Below are positions 38,209-48,870 of a DNA stretch of 64,000 bases, piece by piece. Under the pieces are notes generated by a model that saw nothing but the letters and a program-made list of their open reading frames with translations, searched no databases and was not told the DNA's origin. Position 1 is the stretch's first letter, and each line of letters starts with the position of its first letter. This stretch comes from Lotus japonicus (taxonomy: Eukaryota; Streptophyta; Magnoliopsida; Fabales; Fabaceae), in the NCBI RefSeq assembly GCF_012489685.1, contig NC_080045.1:4841001-4905000 (forward strand), given 5' to 3'. Both the position numbers and the translations under genes were made by a program.

Positions 38209-40669
38209 ATATAGTTTTACTGACTTAGTTCATCAATTCTACATCTATCTATCATCATTACATATATTAAAAGTCACTTTTCGAAGGCAATATTAGATTT
38301 TATAATTAATCATTGTTCTACTATGGTTCAATTAATCAAACTTTAGTGTGATTGGAAGTTTTGCTTGCATGAGTGTGTAATTATCACATTACGATTTAGT
38401 ATCAGCATATGTTTTTTATTTGGTTATTGTACTTTCAACAATAGTGCTACATAAAGCAAAGAGTTGTTTTAGCCGTTCAACAAATATAATGGGTCTAAAA
38501 TTTCTAGAGGAGTTTTCTTCCATTCATCTTCTTTAGTAGCATGTGATTAGTTTCCCCTTACAAATAGATCTGATTGGTTATGGAAACCACTGGAAGGCCA
38601 TAGCCAAAAAGTGGCTTCAATTCATTCTTTGACTTTCATATCTGTCTGCAAATTTGATTGCTATCTTTGCACTATCATAGCTAGATTGATGTTGCACATA
38701 TTGCTATTATGTTTGGTGGTCTTTAGTCTATCCTACTCTAACATGTCTATCAATCTCACTTCATGAGTTCTTGATTTTCTGTTACTTAGAATGCAGATAC
38801 TGCTGGAAGCTGCTGATTTGGAAGCAAGTTTCATTTGAATTAGCATGAGTTCATATTAATTCATGTTAAAGTTGGACAACAATCAGGAATAGCACCTAGG
38901 ATTGCTGCTGATTTGAAAGCAAGTTTCATTTGATTTTTTAATTATAAATAAATATTTTAATGATTTAAATTCAAAATGTGATACCTTCTTACTTTATGAA
39001 GTGCTTTTTTATGCCAGAGAACAGACTCTGGTTGCAGTGAAAACAAAATTTGCATATGATGTTAGGTACTGTGTGAAATTTGTGAGTGTGTTTGTGGATA
39101 ATTTATAAGAAAATGGTGGTGATAGTGAGGTAGAGAAATCTGAGAGAGATTTTGATGTAAATGGAGATTTTTCTTTCTTATGAGATTGGACTTTTAACCC
39201 TTATCTACACCATTCGAAATTTCCATTACTATTATTTTCGACACTTATGTCACTGACAAATAATAATTAGGTTCTGATGTAATGTATATTCTTTGTAATG
39301 GAGAATTAAGTAGTTGTTTTTAATAGTCTTTTATATATAATTCAGATGCAAACAGTATGCACTCAGCTATCACTTGAGCACTAGAGCAAGTAAAGGGAGA
39401 ATACTACGACTGCTTTACTATTCTGAATTTTTTTATCGCAGAAATGGTCCGGTAAGTACAACAAGCTCAAAAGCAGAATAGCATGATAAAACTACTAGAT
39501 ATTATTAATGAACCAAACCTTTCAGTTCCAAGCTGTCAAAACCTTCGCTAGAAATTTGTTCTAAAGTACGCCCATTAGTACTACTATAAGAGCAAAGCAA
39601 CATGCTTCTTATATTGGGAGATAGACAAAAGCAGAGGTTGCCTTAGTAAGCTTTCTCACCTGGATCAACAGAAAAAGTAACTGAAACTCGATCGATGAAA
39701 GTTGGAATGGCAAGGTTTACTCTTAAAGTCTTCGGCAGGAGGAGGATACAAGAGATCGACTTTGAAGCAAGCAAGGTATGGTGGGTGTCATCATCTTCAT
39801 CGATATTACCCACCAGATAGACTTGAGAAAAGACTTTCAGGCATCCTGAGAGTAAGGAGAAGCTGGATCTAAATGTATTAGAAAGAGCCTAAAAGCTTTT
39901 ATATATAGGAAGAATATTTTACATGAAAATACTTCTACATAAAAATAAATGTTAATAAGATTTCATCGGAATTTTTTTTATTACAAGAAAAACATAATAT
40001 AATATAGTTTGATGTTAATTTTTTACTACATAATAATATAGTCCACTTTAATTTTTTTGTACAAATTATTATAGGAATTAAATTCTCCTACGGGAAGAAA
40101 TATATTTTAACAAGAAAGTACCTTCATTAAGTATTAATTAATGTATCAAATACAATAACAAATTTCGCGGTACATTCTTTTTTTTTTCTAAGATTAAAAT
40201 GTGTTCTGAATGCTTTATTGGTGATTCTTCATATCTATAATTTGTGTTATTGTCTTTAGGCTCATGAAGAATGTGAAACGACTTCATGTTGATATAGGTC
40301 AAACTTAGTTTATTTTATTGTGTAAAAAATGAACTCGCATAATCACGTACATAAAAAATCTTTTCTCTTTTTTTCATTGTAGATTAAATCAACTATTGTT
40401 TATTAGCCATCATTAAACCACATCCCCTAATATGTTTTGCATAATTTGAGATTTGGTTAACCAATTTTTTTTATTAGTTATTCAATTGTACGAAGTTCAA
40501 TCTATGCAACAAGGGTTTTAATTTAAGACTATTTGTCCACTTTGCTCATCATTTCATACTCTTCTATTTCATCAGTTGTTTATTATATTTTTAGTGATTA
40601 AGGTATTAATTGACCTATCAAATATAATAGATGTATTCCCCGTGCAACGCGCGGGTAAAAAACACTAGT

Positions 40670-40972
40670 AACCACTTAATCCCAAAAGCTTAAGCTGTTG
40701 GGTAAGGGCCACTTTAATGGTTTTATATTATATTCTAACACGCTCCCTCACGCAAGAGCCCTTTGGGCTTGAAGCGTGGATAAATGCACAGGCCCACCAA
40801 CCATGTGCTTAATTAAATTCCACTTTTTAATTAGAAAGTGAGGGGAGCAAGGATCGAACTCTAGACCTTTCGGCCATAGAGACTCTGATACCATATCAAA
40901 AAACCACTTAATCTCAAAAGCTTAAGCTATTGGGTAAGGGCCACTTTAATGGTTTTATATTATATTCTAACA
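40670..40972 (-). mobile_element. TRIM retrotransposon, copy 1 (minus strand)
   Basis: On the minus strand a 79-bp terminal repeat (40972-40894) starts TGTTAGAATATAATATAAA and is followed by the primer-binding site TGGTATCAGAG (40893-40883), complementary to initiator tRNA-Met. After about 142 bp of non-coding interior the terminal repeat recurs (40740-40670). Terminal repeats under 100 bp, a primer site and no coding capacity define a terminal-repeat retrotransposon in miniature. The outer end of the second repeat lacks its last 8 bases or so, exactly where the Helitron 3' end (CTAG at 40665-40668) sits. A second copy is at 48275. Confidence 0.8.
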
Positions 40973-41261
40973 CATGCTATTTACCCTTTCCTATAAACAA
41001 GTCTTAAAAAAAATACCAACTAATACCCTTTGTATATATAGGCATTTCAATTGAATTTTAAAACAACTACATAATAAGGAAAGAAAAAGGACTAAAAGAA
41101 AAGGACACATATATATATATACTACAAGACATCCAATATATATCTGAACTATAAGCATTGACACTAAGTTTGAGCATTGAATAATAACATAGCTAATTGA
41201 ATATATTCTAAACGAACTACTATATGCAATACATGGGGAAAGTTGGGGTTGGTAAGAACAA

Positions 41262-42322
41262 GGCTTAATTGCACTTTTGGTCCCCCAACTATTACCTTCC
41301 TGCGAAAATCGTACCCAAACTTCAAAATTAGCAAAAAACGTCCTCCAACTATACATGTCGTTGCACTTTTGGTTTTCCGTCCAACTTACATCCAAAACTT
41401 AACAGATTGCTGGAAAATAAAATAAAAAATTCAAAAACCCAAGTATTGATTGGTTCTTCATCTTTTTCAAACTTCTTCATCATTAAATCTTATAAAACCC
41501 AGAATCTTCATCTTCATAAAACAAAACCCATAATTTTTTTTTATAAAAAAATCTACAAATCCATGTTCCCCCACTTCAAAAATCCCTCTTCCCGTCTCTC
41601 TTCTCCACCACATCCTCTTCTTGCTCCCTCACCTTTCCTCACCCACCTCCCTTGCTGTTGTTGCCGGAAGTTCGCAGAAAAAGAAGAAGACGGGGTCGGT
41701 GGCGAATTTGAACAGTATGATGACGAAACAGAGACTGAAGACGAGGATTTGGAAACAGAAAGAGGCGAATTTGAAGATGCACAAGTTGTTGCTTGCAGAT
41801 CTACATGCTCCGTCGCAGATCGAAGCAGTATAGGTTCAGATCAATGGATGGGCCGACTTCGCCGAGGAGGTGGGGGACGGCGTTGCGCTGGTGGGGTGAG
41901 ATCTTGTTGGTTGTGATTTCAGGTATGAAGTTCAAAGTCTTTGGATCTAGGAAAGTTGGAGTCTTTGGACCTGGGAAATTTGATTTGAAAAGAGGAAGAA
42001 AAATAAAGGGAGAAGAAGGAAGATGGAAGATGTGAGGGTGTTTTAAGATTTCAGAATTTATGCTTGTTTAATTGTTAGTTTGTAATGAGATTCTTGAATC
42101 TGGATTTGATTTTTGTCTTTTCTGAAATTCTCTGGGTTTGAAGGTATGAAGATGATGAAGTTTTTTATTATTTTTTTTATCCACGTTTTCTCACGGAATG
42201 GTAACGGCAGACCAAAAGTGCAACGACGTGTATAGTTGGAGGACGTTTTTTGCTAATTTTGAAGTTTGGGGACGATTTTCGCAGGAAGACAATAGTTGGG
42301 GGACCAAAAGTGCAATTAAGCC
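41262..42322. mobile_element. Mutator-like element with perfect 9-bp TSD
   Basis: Inverted termini of about 115 bp begin GGCTTAATTGCACTTTTGG on the left and the same sequence inverted on the right. The element is flanked by the perfect 9-bp duplication TAAGAACAA (41253-41261 and 42323-42331), which identifies it as Mutator-like. The 1061-bp element has no transposase. The interior (41570-42040) contains a GA-rich, coding-like stretch, so it may be a Pack-MULE. The source of the cargo was not recognised. Its right end lies 180 bp past the WRKY stop codon. Confidence 0.93.
41567..41990 (+). pseudogene. Possible captured gene fragment in the MULE
   Basis: The interior contains a frame starting at 41567 (MFPHFKNPSSR) and, in another frame, a basic stretch SSQKKKKTGSVANLNSMMTK, followed by a plausible splice-like region near 41920 (TGATTTCAG). 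Base composition is GA-rich and unlike the flanking AT-rich DNA. No domain is recognised and no complete gene is present. Confidence 0.3.
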
Positions 42323-42501
42323 TAAGAACAAAACTTTTGAAGGATCAACAGTAATTGGGATCAACCAATACTTTTAGCACATTAATCTGCATTTGATTCA
42401 TCAAAATCAATTCTGATACCAAAAACTTCTACCAACACAAGTTTCTCTGCATAATTGAATTTGATTTCAGAATTAATAGTTGAAAGATTTGCAAACATGT
42501 A

Positions 42502-44287
42502 CTAAGACGATGATTTAGGAACACCAACATTTGCAGCCACCTCAGATGCTGTGTGCGAGTGATTATGTTCTCCTTCGTAGGTGACCACAAGCATGTTGGA
42601 ATCGTCTACAGCGCGCTCCACATGTTTGCGTGCAGGGCATCCTCTCACGCTGGTGCACTTGTAATAACCTCTGCATTGTCCATAACAAATTCACATTTCA
42701 GTGAACATAGATATTCTCATTTAATAATTTCACATGATTTTTGTAATGTTAAGATTTTACTGACTCACGGTTTTAATGTTAGATACATAGGGAAAAATAC
42801 GTTCAACCGAAATCATAGTGAACAGATGCAATTTCTCTTAACTTTTGTAATTGTCCATCATGATTTTAGTTGATTTTTCAACATGTACCCAAACATGCAC
42901 TATAAAATATAGTATATTGTTCTTGCAACATTAGCATATATACCTAGGATGAGGAGAGCCCTTGATGGGTTTCTGTCCATATTTTCTCCAGGAATATTCA
43001 TCAGGTGGGATATCAGCAGTTTTAGAACTAATAGCTGCCACTCTTATCACTCGCTTCAACTTCAATTTCCTGCATCATTTAAACCTTATATTATATATGT
43101 GCCATATGTAATGTAATGTAACAAATAGTGACAACAATACCAAGATTAATTATAATAAAAATAGTGTATTGCTTGAAATACTTCTATGAAGCTAAAATTA
43201 TTTATGGTGAGTAGCATATGTCACATTAATTTTTTAGTGTTCGAATTGATTCTGCGAATATATTATTATAGGCTAGAGTAAAATTGGTTTCAAACCCAAA
43301 ATTAGTAGATTTTGCATTGAACATAATCAATTTTAAAATTTAAAAGTAAATTTTACATTACTCAACAAAAATCACTTTACTTTCAACTCACTTGTACTCT
43401 AATCAATTTTACTAAATTCAATTTTCACAAACACTAATCCAAACACACTCTAAATTGCATAGTAATAGCATTGGAGCATACCTTTTCTTGGAGCAATGAC
43501 ACTGTGCAGAGGAAGATCCACATTTGATACCAGGAAATTCCATAGAATTGCACTTCCTCTTCATAGAATTTGAAGACAGTGGCGGTTTACCCATATAAGA
43601 ATTTCCTTGCAGGGACACATGAGTAATCTGGAACCCAGAAGAACGACAGGGTCGTTGAAAACCTTCACTCTCCCCTGTTAACGTTGAGATATACGAGTTA
43701 GCAGCAGAAACTGATGGTGAAACCGAAAAATTCACAGAACCACGAGCTTCATTCTTCTCTGGCGGTGGCAAAGGTTGATGCAAAGGGTGGTGGTGGTGAT
43801 TTTGCAGCGGTGGAGGAGGGTGGCGTATAAGTGGGGTGCGGCAATAAGCCTTGAAAGCAGAGACTTGCTCTGTTTTCCCCTGTTCTGGCTTCACAAGAGA
43901 AGAAGAAAAAGGGGTTTTGGGTTTTGAATTTTCCTCCACCGTTTGCTGCAATTGAAGAAGAGGAACAGATTGTACTGTTGGTGGAGGAGCTCTTCTGAAA
44001 CGAGCGTGACCAGTTCTTGGCTTGTCAAGGAGAGAAATCATCTCTCTGAACCTCTTCACAGCCATGTCAACAACAGTTCCAAGTTCAGAACCATTGTTAT
44101 CATTACTCTGTTCTTCTTGTTGAGGTTGATCATGATTTTTCTGTTCTGAAATCATATTCATGAGCTTCTCCACGCTATGAATACCAGCAGAAGCTGCTTC
44201 TTCCACGGAAATTGCATTGTTATCTCTGACACTGCTCCTACCTTCAAAGCTATCACCCCCATAACCTGTTATAAGCTCAATAGCCAT
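42502..44287 (-). CDS. WRKY transcription factor, group IId (WRKY7/15-like)
   Basis: Nuclear DNA-binding regulator of defence and stress genes. Three exons on the minus strand, 43482-44287, 42944-43069 and 42502-42670, join to 1101 nt, 366 aa. Residues 1-60 contain the group IId N-terminus ([26 protein letters not shown]). A calmodulin-binding-type segment ([16 protein letters not shown]) and the HARF-type motif RTGHARFRR follow. The plant zinc-cluster region, with Cys-rich [14 protein letters not shown] and nuclear signal KRKLKLKR (269-275), precedes the WRKY domain: WRKYGQK at 296-302 and C316-x5-C322-x23-H346-x-H348. The intron splits the PR codon before GYYKC, as in most WRKY groups. The conserved start MAIEL is used; an in-frame ATG at 44350 would add 21 residues unlike the family. 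Everything needed for DNA binding is intact. The N-terminus is nearest to WRKY7/WRKY15. Confidence 0.95.
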
Positions 44288-44531
44288 GCTTCCTGTACCA
44301 TAAACAGATACAGAGGAAAAGGGTGGAGGAAAGATCAAAAGAAGAACCAAGTTACAATCTTTTTTTACTTTCTGAATGACCCTTTTGAGGTTTCTTGGAG
44401 ATCGGTTGGGGAGAAGGAATAATCATGGGGTTGAAATTGAAATGTTGAAGCTTTTTTTAATGCAGGGGAATGGAGAAAAAGAGGGAAAGAAAGGGATTGA
44501 GAAAGAAGAGTTGAAGGAAGGGTGTTGTTGT

Positions 44532-44800
44532 AGTCAAAGGGATGTCTCATCAATGCCAAAGGGTCAAACTTGAAAACGAATGAGTGTTGGACACGTGGAA
44601 ATTTTCTTAGGGCATAGACCTTCTTTTAGGTGGGTCCATTTATAACGGGATAGAGTGAGTTGAGTACAAATGGGTTGAGTTGGTGGGAAGGTCAAAAGGT
44701 TGTGATTAGCCGTTGGATTTTATGATGGTAGAGGAGGTAAAGGGTCAGTTGAGGACAGTGAGGTATTGAGAGAAAGAGAGAGAGAGAGAGAGAGTTGACC
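44532..44800 (-). promoter_or_regulatory. W-box cluster upstream of the WRKY gene
   Basis: TTGAC(C/T) W-boxes, the binding site of WRKY proteins, occur at 44532-44537, 44562-44567 and 44690-44695 (minus strand) and 44795-44800 (plus strand), 245-515 bases upstream of the start codon. Many WRKY genes are auto- or cross-regulated through such sites. The transcription start is not known, so the nearest site may lie in the leader. Confidence 0.55.
44768..44796. repeat. (GA)n microsatellite in the WRKY promoter
   Basis: A GA dinucleotide run of about 12-14 repeats lies next to a TTGACC W-box, about 0.5 kb upstream of the WRKY start codon. GA tracts are frequent in plant promoters and often vary in length. 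Confidence 0.85.
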
Positions 44801-45750
44801 CTTTAACTTCTTTTAATGCAAGATGGGATGGGACCAAACCTATGCGTCAGATTAAAGATTAGATACCCTTCCTCTCATCTCAAGTCACATGGGATTCTTC
44901 AATTTTCAGGCTTTCCTTTCACTCTTGTGTGATCAATTCTCCTGAATAACAAAAACATGTTGTTGACTCCTTTACCAAACATAGAAGTTTTGACAGCACA
45001 CAAGATTAAGAAATTATAAATAAATAAAAATTTTGAATCAAAAGAAATTATAAATTAGAAGGATTGAAAATTAATTTGTGTGGGTTTGCATATCAAGTGA
45101 ACTCAAAACATACACCCCGTGTTGAAAGTAACATGTCAAAATTGTGATTTTTGATTCATGTTAATTTTCTTTATTGGTGTATTGAGATACATGAAATCAC
45201 AATAGTGTTGACTCTAACATCAAACCAAACATGGACTTTGTATGCTCTAATTTGAAACCCCAAAATCGGCTTTGAGAAGGAGCTACACTTGCTCAAACTT
45301 AGGATTTGGAGGGTTGTGTGCACTTCAACTCAAATTATTATGTCTATTGTCGAGATGCGACAAAACAGATTCATGGTATATTGATTTGGGTTTTATTTTT
45401 AACTAGTCTCATTTCGCATTTTCCAACATTGTATCATTTTATGGTCTCCTTCATTGTTGCCTGGTGGTTCTTTATCATCGCATATTAGGTCAAAATTGGT
45501 TAAAGTCTAGTGAAATTAAACGATGCACCAACTACTTTGATGTGTTATCACAGACCAAGATGACACACATGGGTGTGGATGTCATTTGTATGAGGAGGAA
45601 TTACACGTTAAAATGTCAGAGGGTTGCCGGTGCACAAAAAATCAGAGATTAATGCTGCGATGGAGAGGCTACCAGAAACATAAGGAGTATAGAGATGAGT
45701 GGGGAAGACTTTCACAACAAATCAAAGTAGATGGGTTTATGGTTATAGGT

Positions 45751-45955
45751 GGTGTTGTTGGGCGGAGATTTTGATGGCCGGTGTTGTTGGGCGGAGATTT
45801 TGATGGCCGGTGTTGTTGGGTTCTAGGGGAATGAGGAAGAATGGGAAGAGAAGGAAGCGGGTGGGGCCGGTGGTGGAGGAAAGTAGGGTGGTGATTGGTG
45901 GGGAAGGAGGAAATGATCTGGTGGCGGTGGCGGTGGCGGTGGCGGTGGCGGATGG
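45751..45955. repeat. 29-bp tandem repeat and (GGCGGT)n tract
   Basis: Two full and one partial 29-bp units run from 45751 to about 45828. A hexanucleotide GGCGGT run of about six repeats at 45920-45950 is embedded in G-rich DNA. The local composition is far more G-rich on the plus strand than the surroundings. Confidence 0.85.
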
Positions 45956-47048
45956 TGTAGAGGTTGAGGGAATGGAGGTGGTGGAAAGAGAAGGAAGTAA
46001 ACATATAATTTTTTATATGTGAAAAAATAGTGTTTTTTTATAAGCAAAATGAAAATATAGTGTGACTTGGGAACCTACAATTTTCTTGTGTATAATAAAT
46101 GAACCGCATAGATATATAAAGTTGGATAAAATATGTTTTTATAGATCTAAGTTACAAAGAATTAGAAAAAAAAAATGATGGATATAATGAATTTATGTTT
46201 TATATGATGTTATAAAAGTAAATAAAAATATTAAGATGGTAAAATAAAAATTACTCTTAGTATAACTATATTGTATTTTATGATTTTCTTACATAAAATG
46301 ATTTTTTTAAAATAATCTTTTTACTTTTGCAGTAATAAAAGCTTCTTCCACAAACTGACTTTTGAAAAGAAAAAAGAATTTGCCACACAAACAATTGCTT
46401 TTGCACCTTATAAGCCCCCTAATTTTTGTATTGCTTTTTTTTAATCAGTTGTAACATTCTGAAATTACTCACAATAGCTTTCCATCATAATATTTTAGCT
46501 TTATGATTAATGGCAGAAATATTTCCAAGCATGTTAATGGTATTTTACTAACTGAAATGGAATTCTAGCAGCTTTGCAAACAGAAACTTAATAATAGGAA
46601 AACGATAAGAGTACACGAAACGAAAAATATTACATGATTCAAAGACATCCTATGGGTGTCTTCCTCTGGTAAAAAATAAAAAATAAAAAAGACATCCTAT
46701 GGAGTATGCACTATGGATGTTTCTTCCTTTTTTTGCTGAAATTTTGAGCATCTTTTTTTTTTTTCATTGAATTGTGAATGAGGTGAATCCTTGCTTTTGT
46801 TTTGCATCAATACAAAATAATCCACGCCTTTTAAGACACCAAAATGATTGTTTAGACTTTACACTAAACATAGTTTTGACCACTTGTTTTGAAAAGTTTA
46901 AAGAAAAAACGAAACACAAGAAGAAATTTTTTATACTGCCTTTGTTTCATAGCCAATTCAATGTACTATAAACGTAGTTTTTCATTTAAATTTGTACCTC
47001 AGTGTTTGGTTGGGCTGATTCACAAAAAAAAAAAAAAAAAAAAAAACT

Positions 47049-47230
47049 AGGTAGTCATGTAGGTGGGTTGCGAAACTAATGTAATGATTCTTTAGTCAAG
47101 CGATTATTTGAGGAAGAAACTTTGTTCTTCAATGCAGGTTTCTAAGACACTCCAACAAGTTCTTACTGATCGCTACTGAGAAGTTGTGTATGGAACAAGG
47201 CTATTGAACTAAGGTAAAGACTAAAATGGA
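47049..47230 (+). repeat. Dispersed repeat, copy 1 (partner at 55475)
   Basis: This stretch aligns with 55475-55660: shared features are CGATTA, GAGGAAG, TCAATGCAG, then CGCTA(C/T)TGAGAAGTTGTG and CTAAGGTAAAG. Identity looks like about 75 percent by eye. It is probably part of an LTR element that is otherwise not preserved. Confidence 0.55.
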
Positions 47231-47274
47231 GGAATAAAAGGCTTAAACGGCTAAAGATAAAATGGTTGAGGCGA

Positions 47275-47870
47275 TTGTGAGGGGGTGGTGGAGTTGGTTG
47301 TCGTGGTGGTGGTAGCAGTGTTGCAGGGTGGTGGTGGCGGCAATGACGGTATTGGTAGTGGTGGTGAGTTGTGGTAGTAAAGTGTGGTGGTGTGGTAGTG
47401 ACGATGAGGTTCTAGAGGCATGGTTAGGGTGATGGTGGAGTTGGTTGTGGTGGTGACAGTAGTGGTGGTGGTAGAAACGGTGGTGGTGGCAAAAGTGGAG
47501 GGTGGTAGTTGTGCCAGTAGTGGTGGCGGAGATGACTGTGAGAGGGTGGTGGAGTTGGTTGTGGTGATGGTGGCGACGGCGGTGGTGCTAGTGTTGTAGG
47601 GTGTGGCGGTGGTCCCAACAACATTGGTAGTGGTGACGAAGGGTGGTGGCGGCAGTGGTGGCGGTGGTAGTAGAGTGTAGTGGTGGTAACGATGGTAAAG
47701 GCGTGGTGATGGTGGTGGTGGAGTTGGTTGTGGTGGAACAGTGGTGGTGGTGGCGGCGACGACAGTGTTGTAGGTGGTGGTGGGTGGTGGTGATTATGGT
47801 AGTGGATGGCAGTGGTAATGGCAACAATGACGGTGGTGGATAATGGTGTTAGTGGTGGTTGTGACGTGAA
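47275..47870. repeat. GGT/GGTGGC-rich low-complexity DNA
   Basis: Nearly 600 bp consist of irregular GGTGGT, GGTGGC and GTAGTGGTGG units, with a longer period in which GGTGGAGTTGGTTGT recurs (47287, 47430, 47550, 47717). Strong strand asymmetry (G+T on plus, C+A on minus). All proline-, threonine- and histidine-rich frames here follow from this composition. Confidence 0.9.
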
Positions 47871-48274
47871 TTAAATAATTTCAAGTAGCTTATACGTCAC
47901 AATTTTATCAAACATTATCTATCCTCTATATGCTAGATTAAATAATTCATCATTTTAATGTATAAGAGTGAATTGATGGATAGATCTATAATACAATGTT
48001 AGCAACTTAGCATCAAACAACGAATAAACAAGTTTTTACTATCATGTATAATACAACGTACCAAACAAGTCGAGAAGATAACTTGAGGGGATGTGAGTGT
48101 ATTAGGGTTTTTTGTGGGCTAATATAGTATTTTATTGCTAGGCTTTATTATCAATGAAGTTGCAGAATAAGGAGGTCCTAATATGACTCATCCTCGAATG
48201 GTCCAGTCTATTCATCATTTAGTTGTTGGGTGTGCCTAAATATCAAAAGTCACTTAGTTTTGTTTTAGTCAAAA

Positions 48275-48613
48275 CACTTATAATATAATATAAACCATTA
48301 AGGCGACTATTACCCTTGCAACTTAAGTTAAGTATTTGAGATAATTGATTGTTTGATACAATATTAGAGTCTCTATTTTATCGGTCTAGAGTTCGATCCT
48401 TTTTTTTAGGAGAGAGTTCGATCCTTACTCCTTTCACTTTCTAATTAAATAGTGTAATTTAAGCACATGGTAGGCGCGTTGTGCATTTATCCACGTTTCA
48501 AGCCCAAATGGCTCTTGCGTGAGGGGACGTGTTAGAATAGAATATAATATAAACCATTAAGGTGACCTCCACCCAACAATTTAAACTTTTGGAATAATTG
48601 GTTGCTCGACATA
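48275..48613 (+). mobile_element. TRIM retrotransposon, copy 2 (plus strand)
   Basis: This is a diverged copy of the TRIM at 40670-40972. The left terminal repeat (about 48275-48360) has TATAATATAATATAAACC, then a degenerate primer site (ATATTAGAG). The interior shares GGTCTAGAGTTCGATCCTT and GGCTCTTGCGTGAGGG with copy 1. The right terminal repeat starts TGTTAGAATAG at 48530. An internal 20-bp-scale duplication of GAGTTCGATCCTT is seen at 48388/48414. Confidence 0.75.
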
Positions 48614-48870
48614 ATTTTCTTAAATGTAATACTAATTTATTTTTATTTTTTTGTCAAAAGAACTTGATTTCCTTTTTTTTTTTGGTCAATAACTTGATTT
48701 CCTTTTGATTGATAACAAAAGAACTTGATTTCATTTTGATTGATAACAGGGTTTTGTAATTACAGTGTTAATTTTTGTTGGGCTTTTATTGTTTGTTTGT
48801 TGGGCTTTTAAATTGTAAATGTTGTAAAGTTTTTTTTTTTTTTTTTTATTATAACAAAAGAAATTATAGA

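Larger units (their letters stand above)
35671..40668 (+). mobile_element. Helitron, about 5 kb, non-autonomous
   Basis: The 5' end TCAATATATATTAG (35671) is preceded by A. The 3' end has a GC hairpin CCCGTGCAACGCGCGGG (40640-40656) and then CTAG (40665-40668) followed by T. The 5' terminus closely resembles that of the minus-strand Helitron at 20032 (TCAATAATACTATTA). No Rep/helicase gene was seen. The first 1.2 kb contains a tandemly duplicated 5' segment and a 204-bp array; later parts may include captured gene pieces (36960-37390 and 39650-39860). A second possible 5' end near 38263 (TCATTACATATATTAAAAG) means a shorter, nested 2.4-kb element cannot be excluded. Confidence 0.6.
44801..47274. 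other. Intergenic DNA with simple repeats
   Basis: No gene is supported. A 29-bp unit (GGTGTTGTTGGGCGGAGATT plus TTGATGGCC) is repeated at 45751 and 45780 with a partial third copy at 45809. A run of about six GGCGGT units follows at about 45920-45950. A long poly-A tract is at 47021-47046. The proline- and histidine-rich frames here are products of these repeats. Confidence 0.6.

Noticed and set aside
43482..44350. WRKY start at the upstream in-frame ATG (44350)
   Set aside because: The extra 21 residues are hydrophobic and unlike group IId WRKY N-termini, whereas MAIEL at 44287 matches the family.
45669..46047. Proline/histidine-rich minus-strand frames
   Set aside because: They follow directly from the GGCGGT and 29-bp repeats and occur in several frames at once.
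47424..47843. Apparent Pro-, Thr/His- and Val-rich proteins
   Set aside because: Products of trinucleotide GGT/ACC composition; no start context, domain or splice structure.
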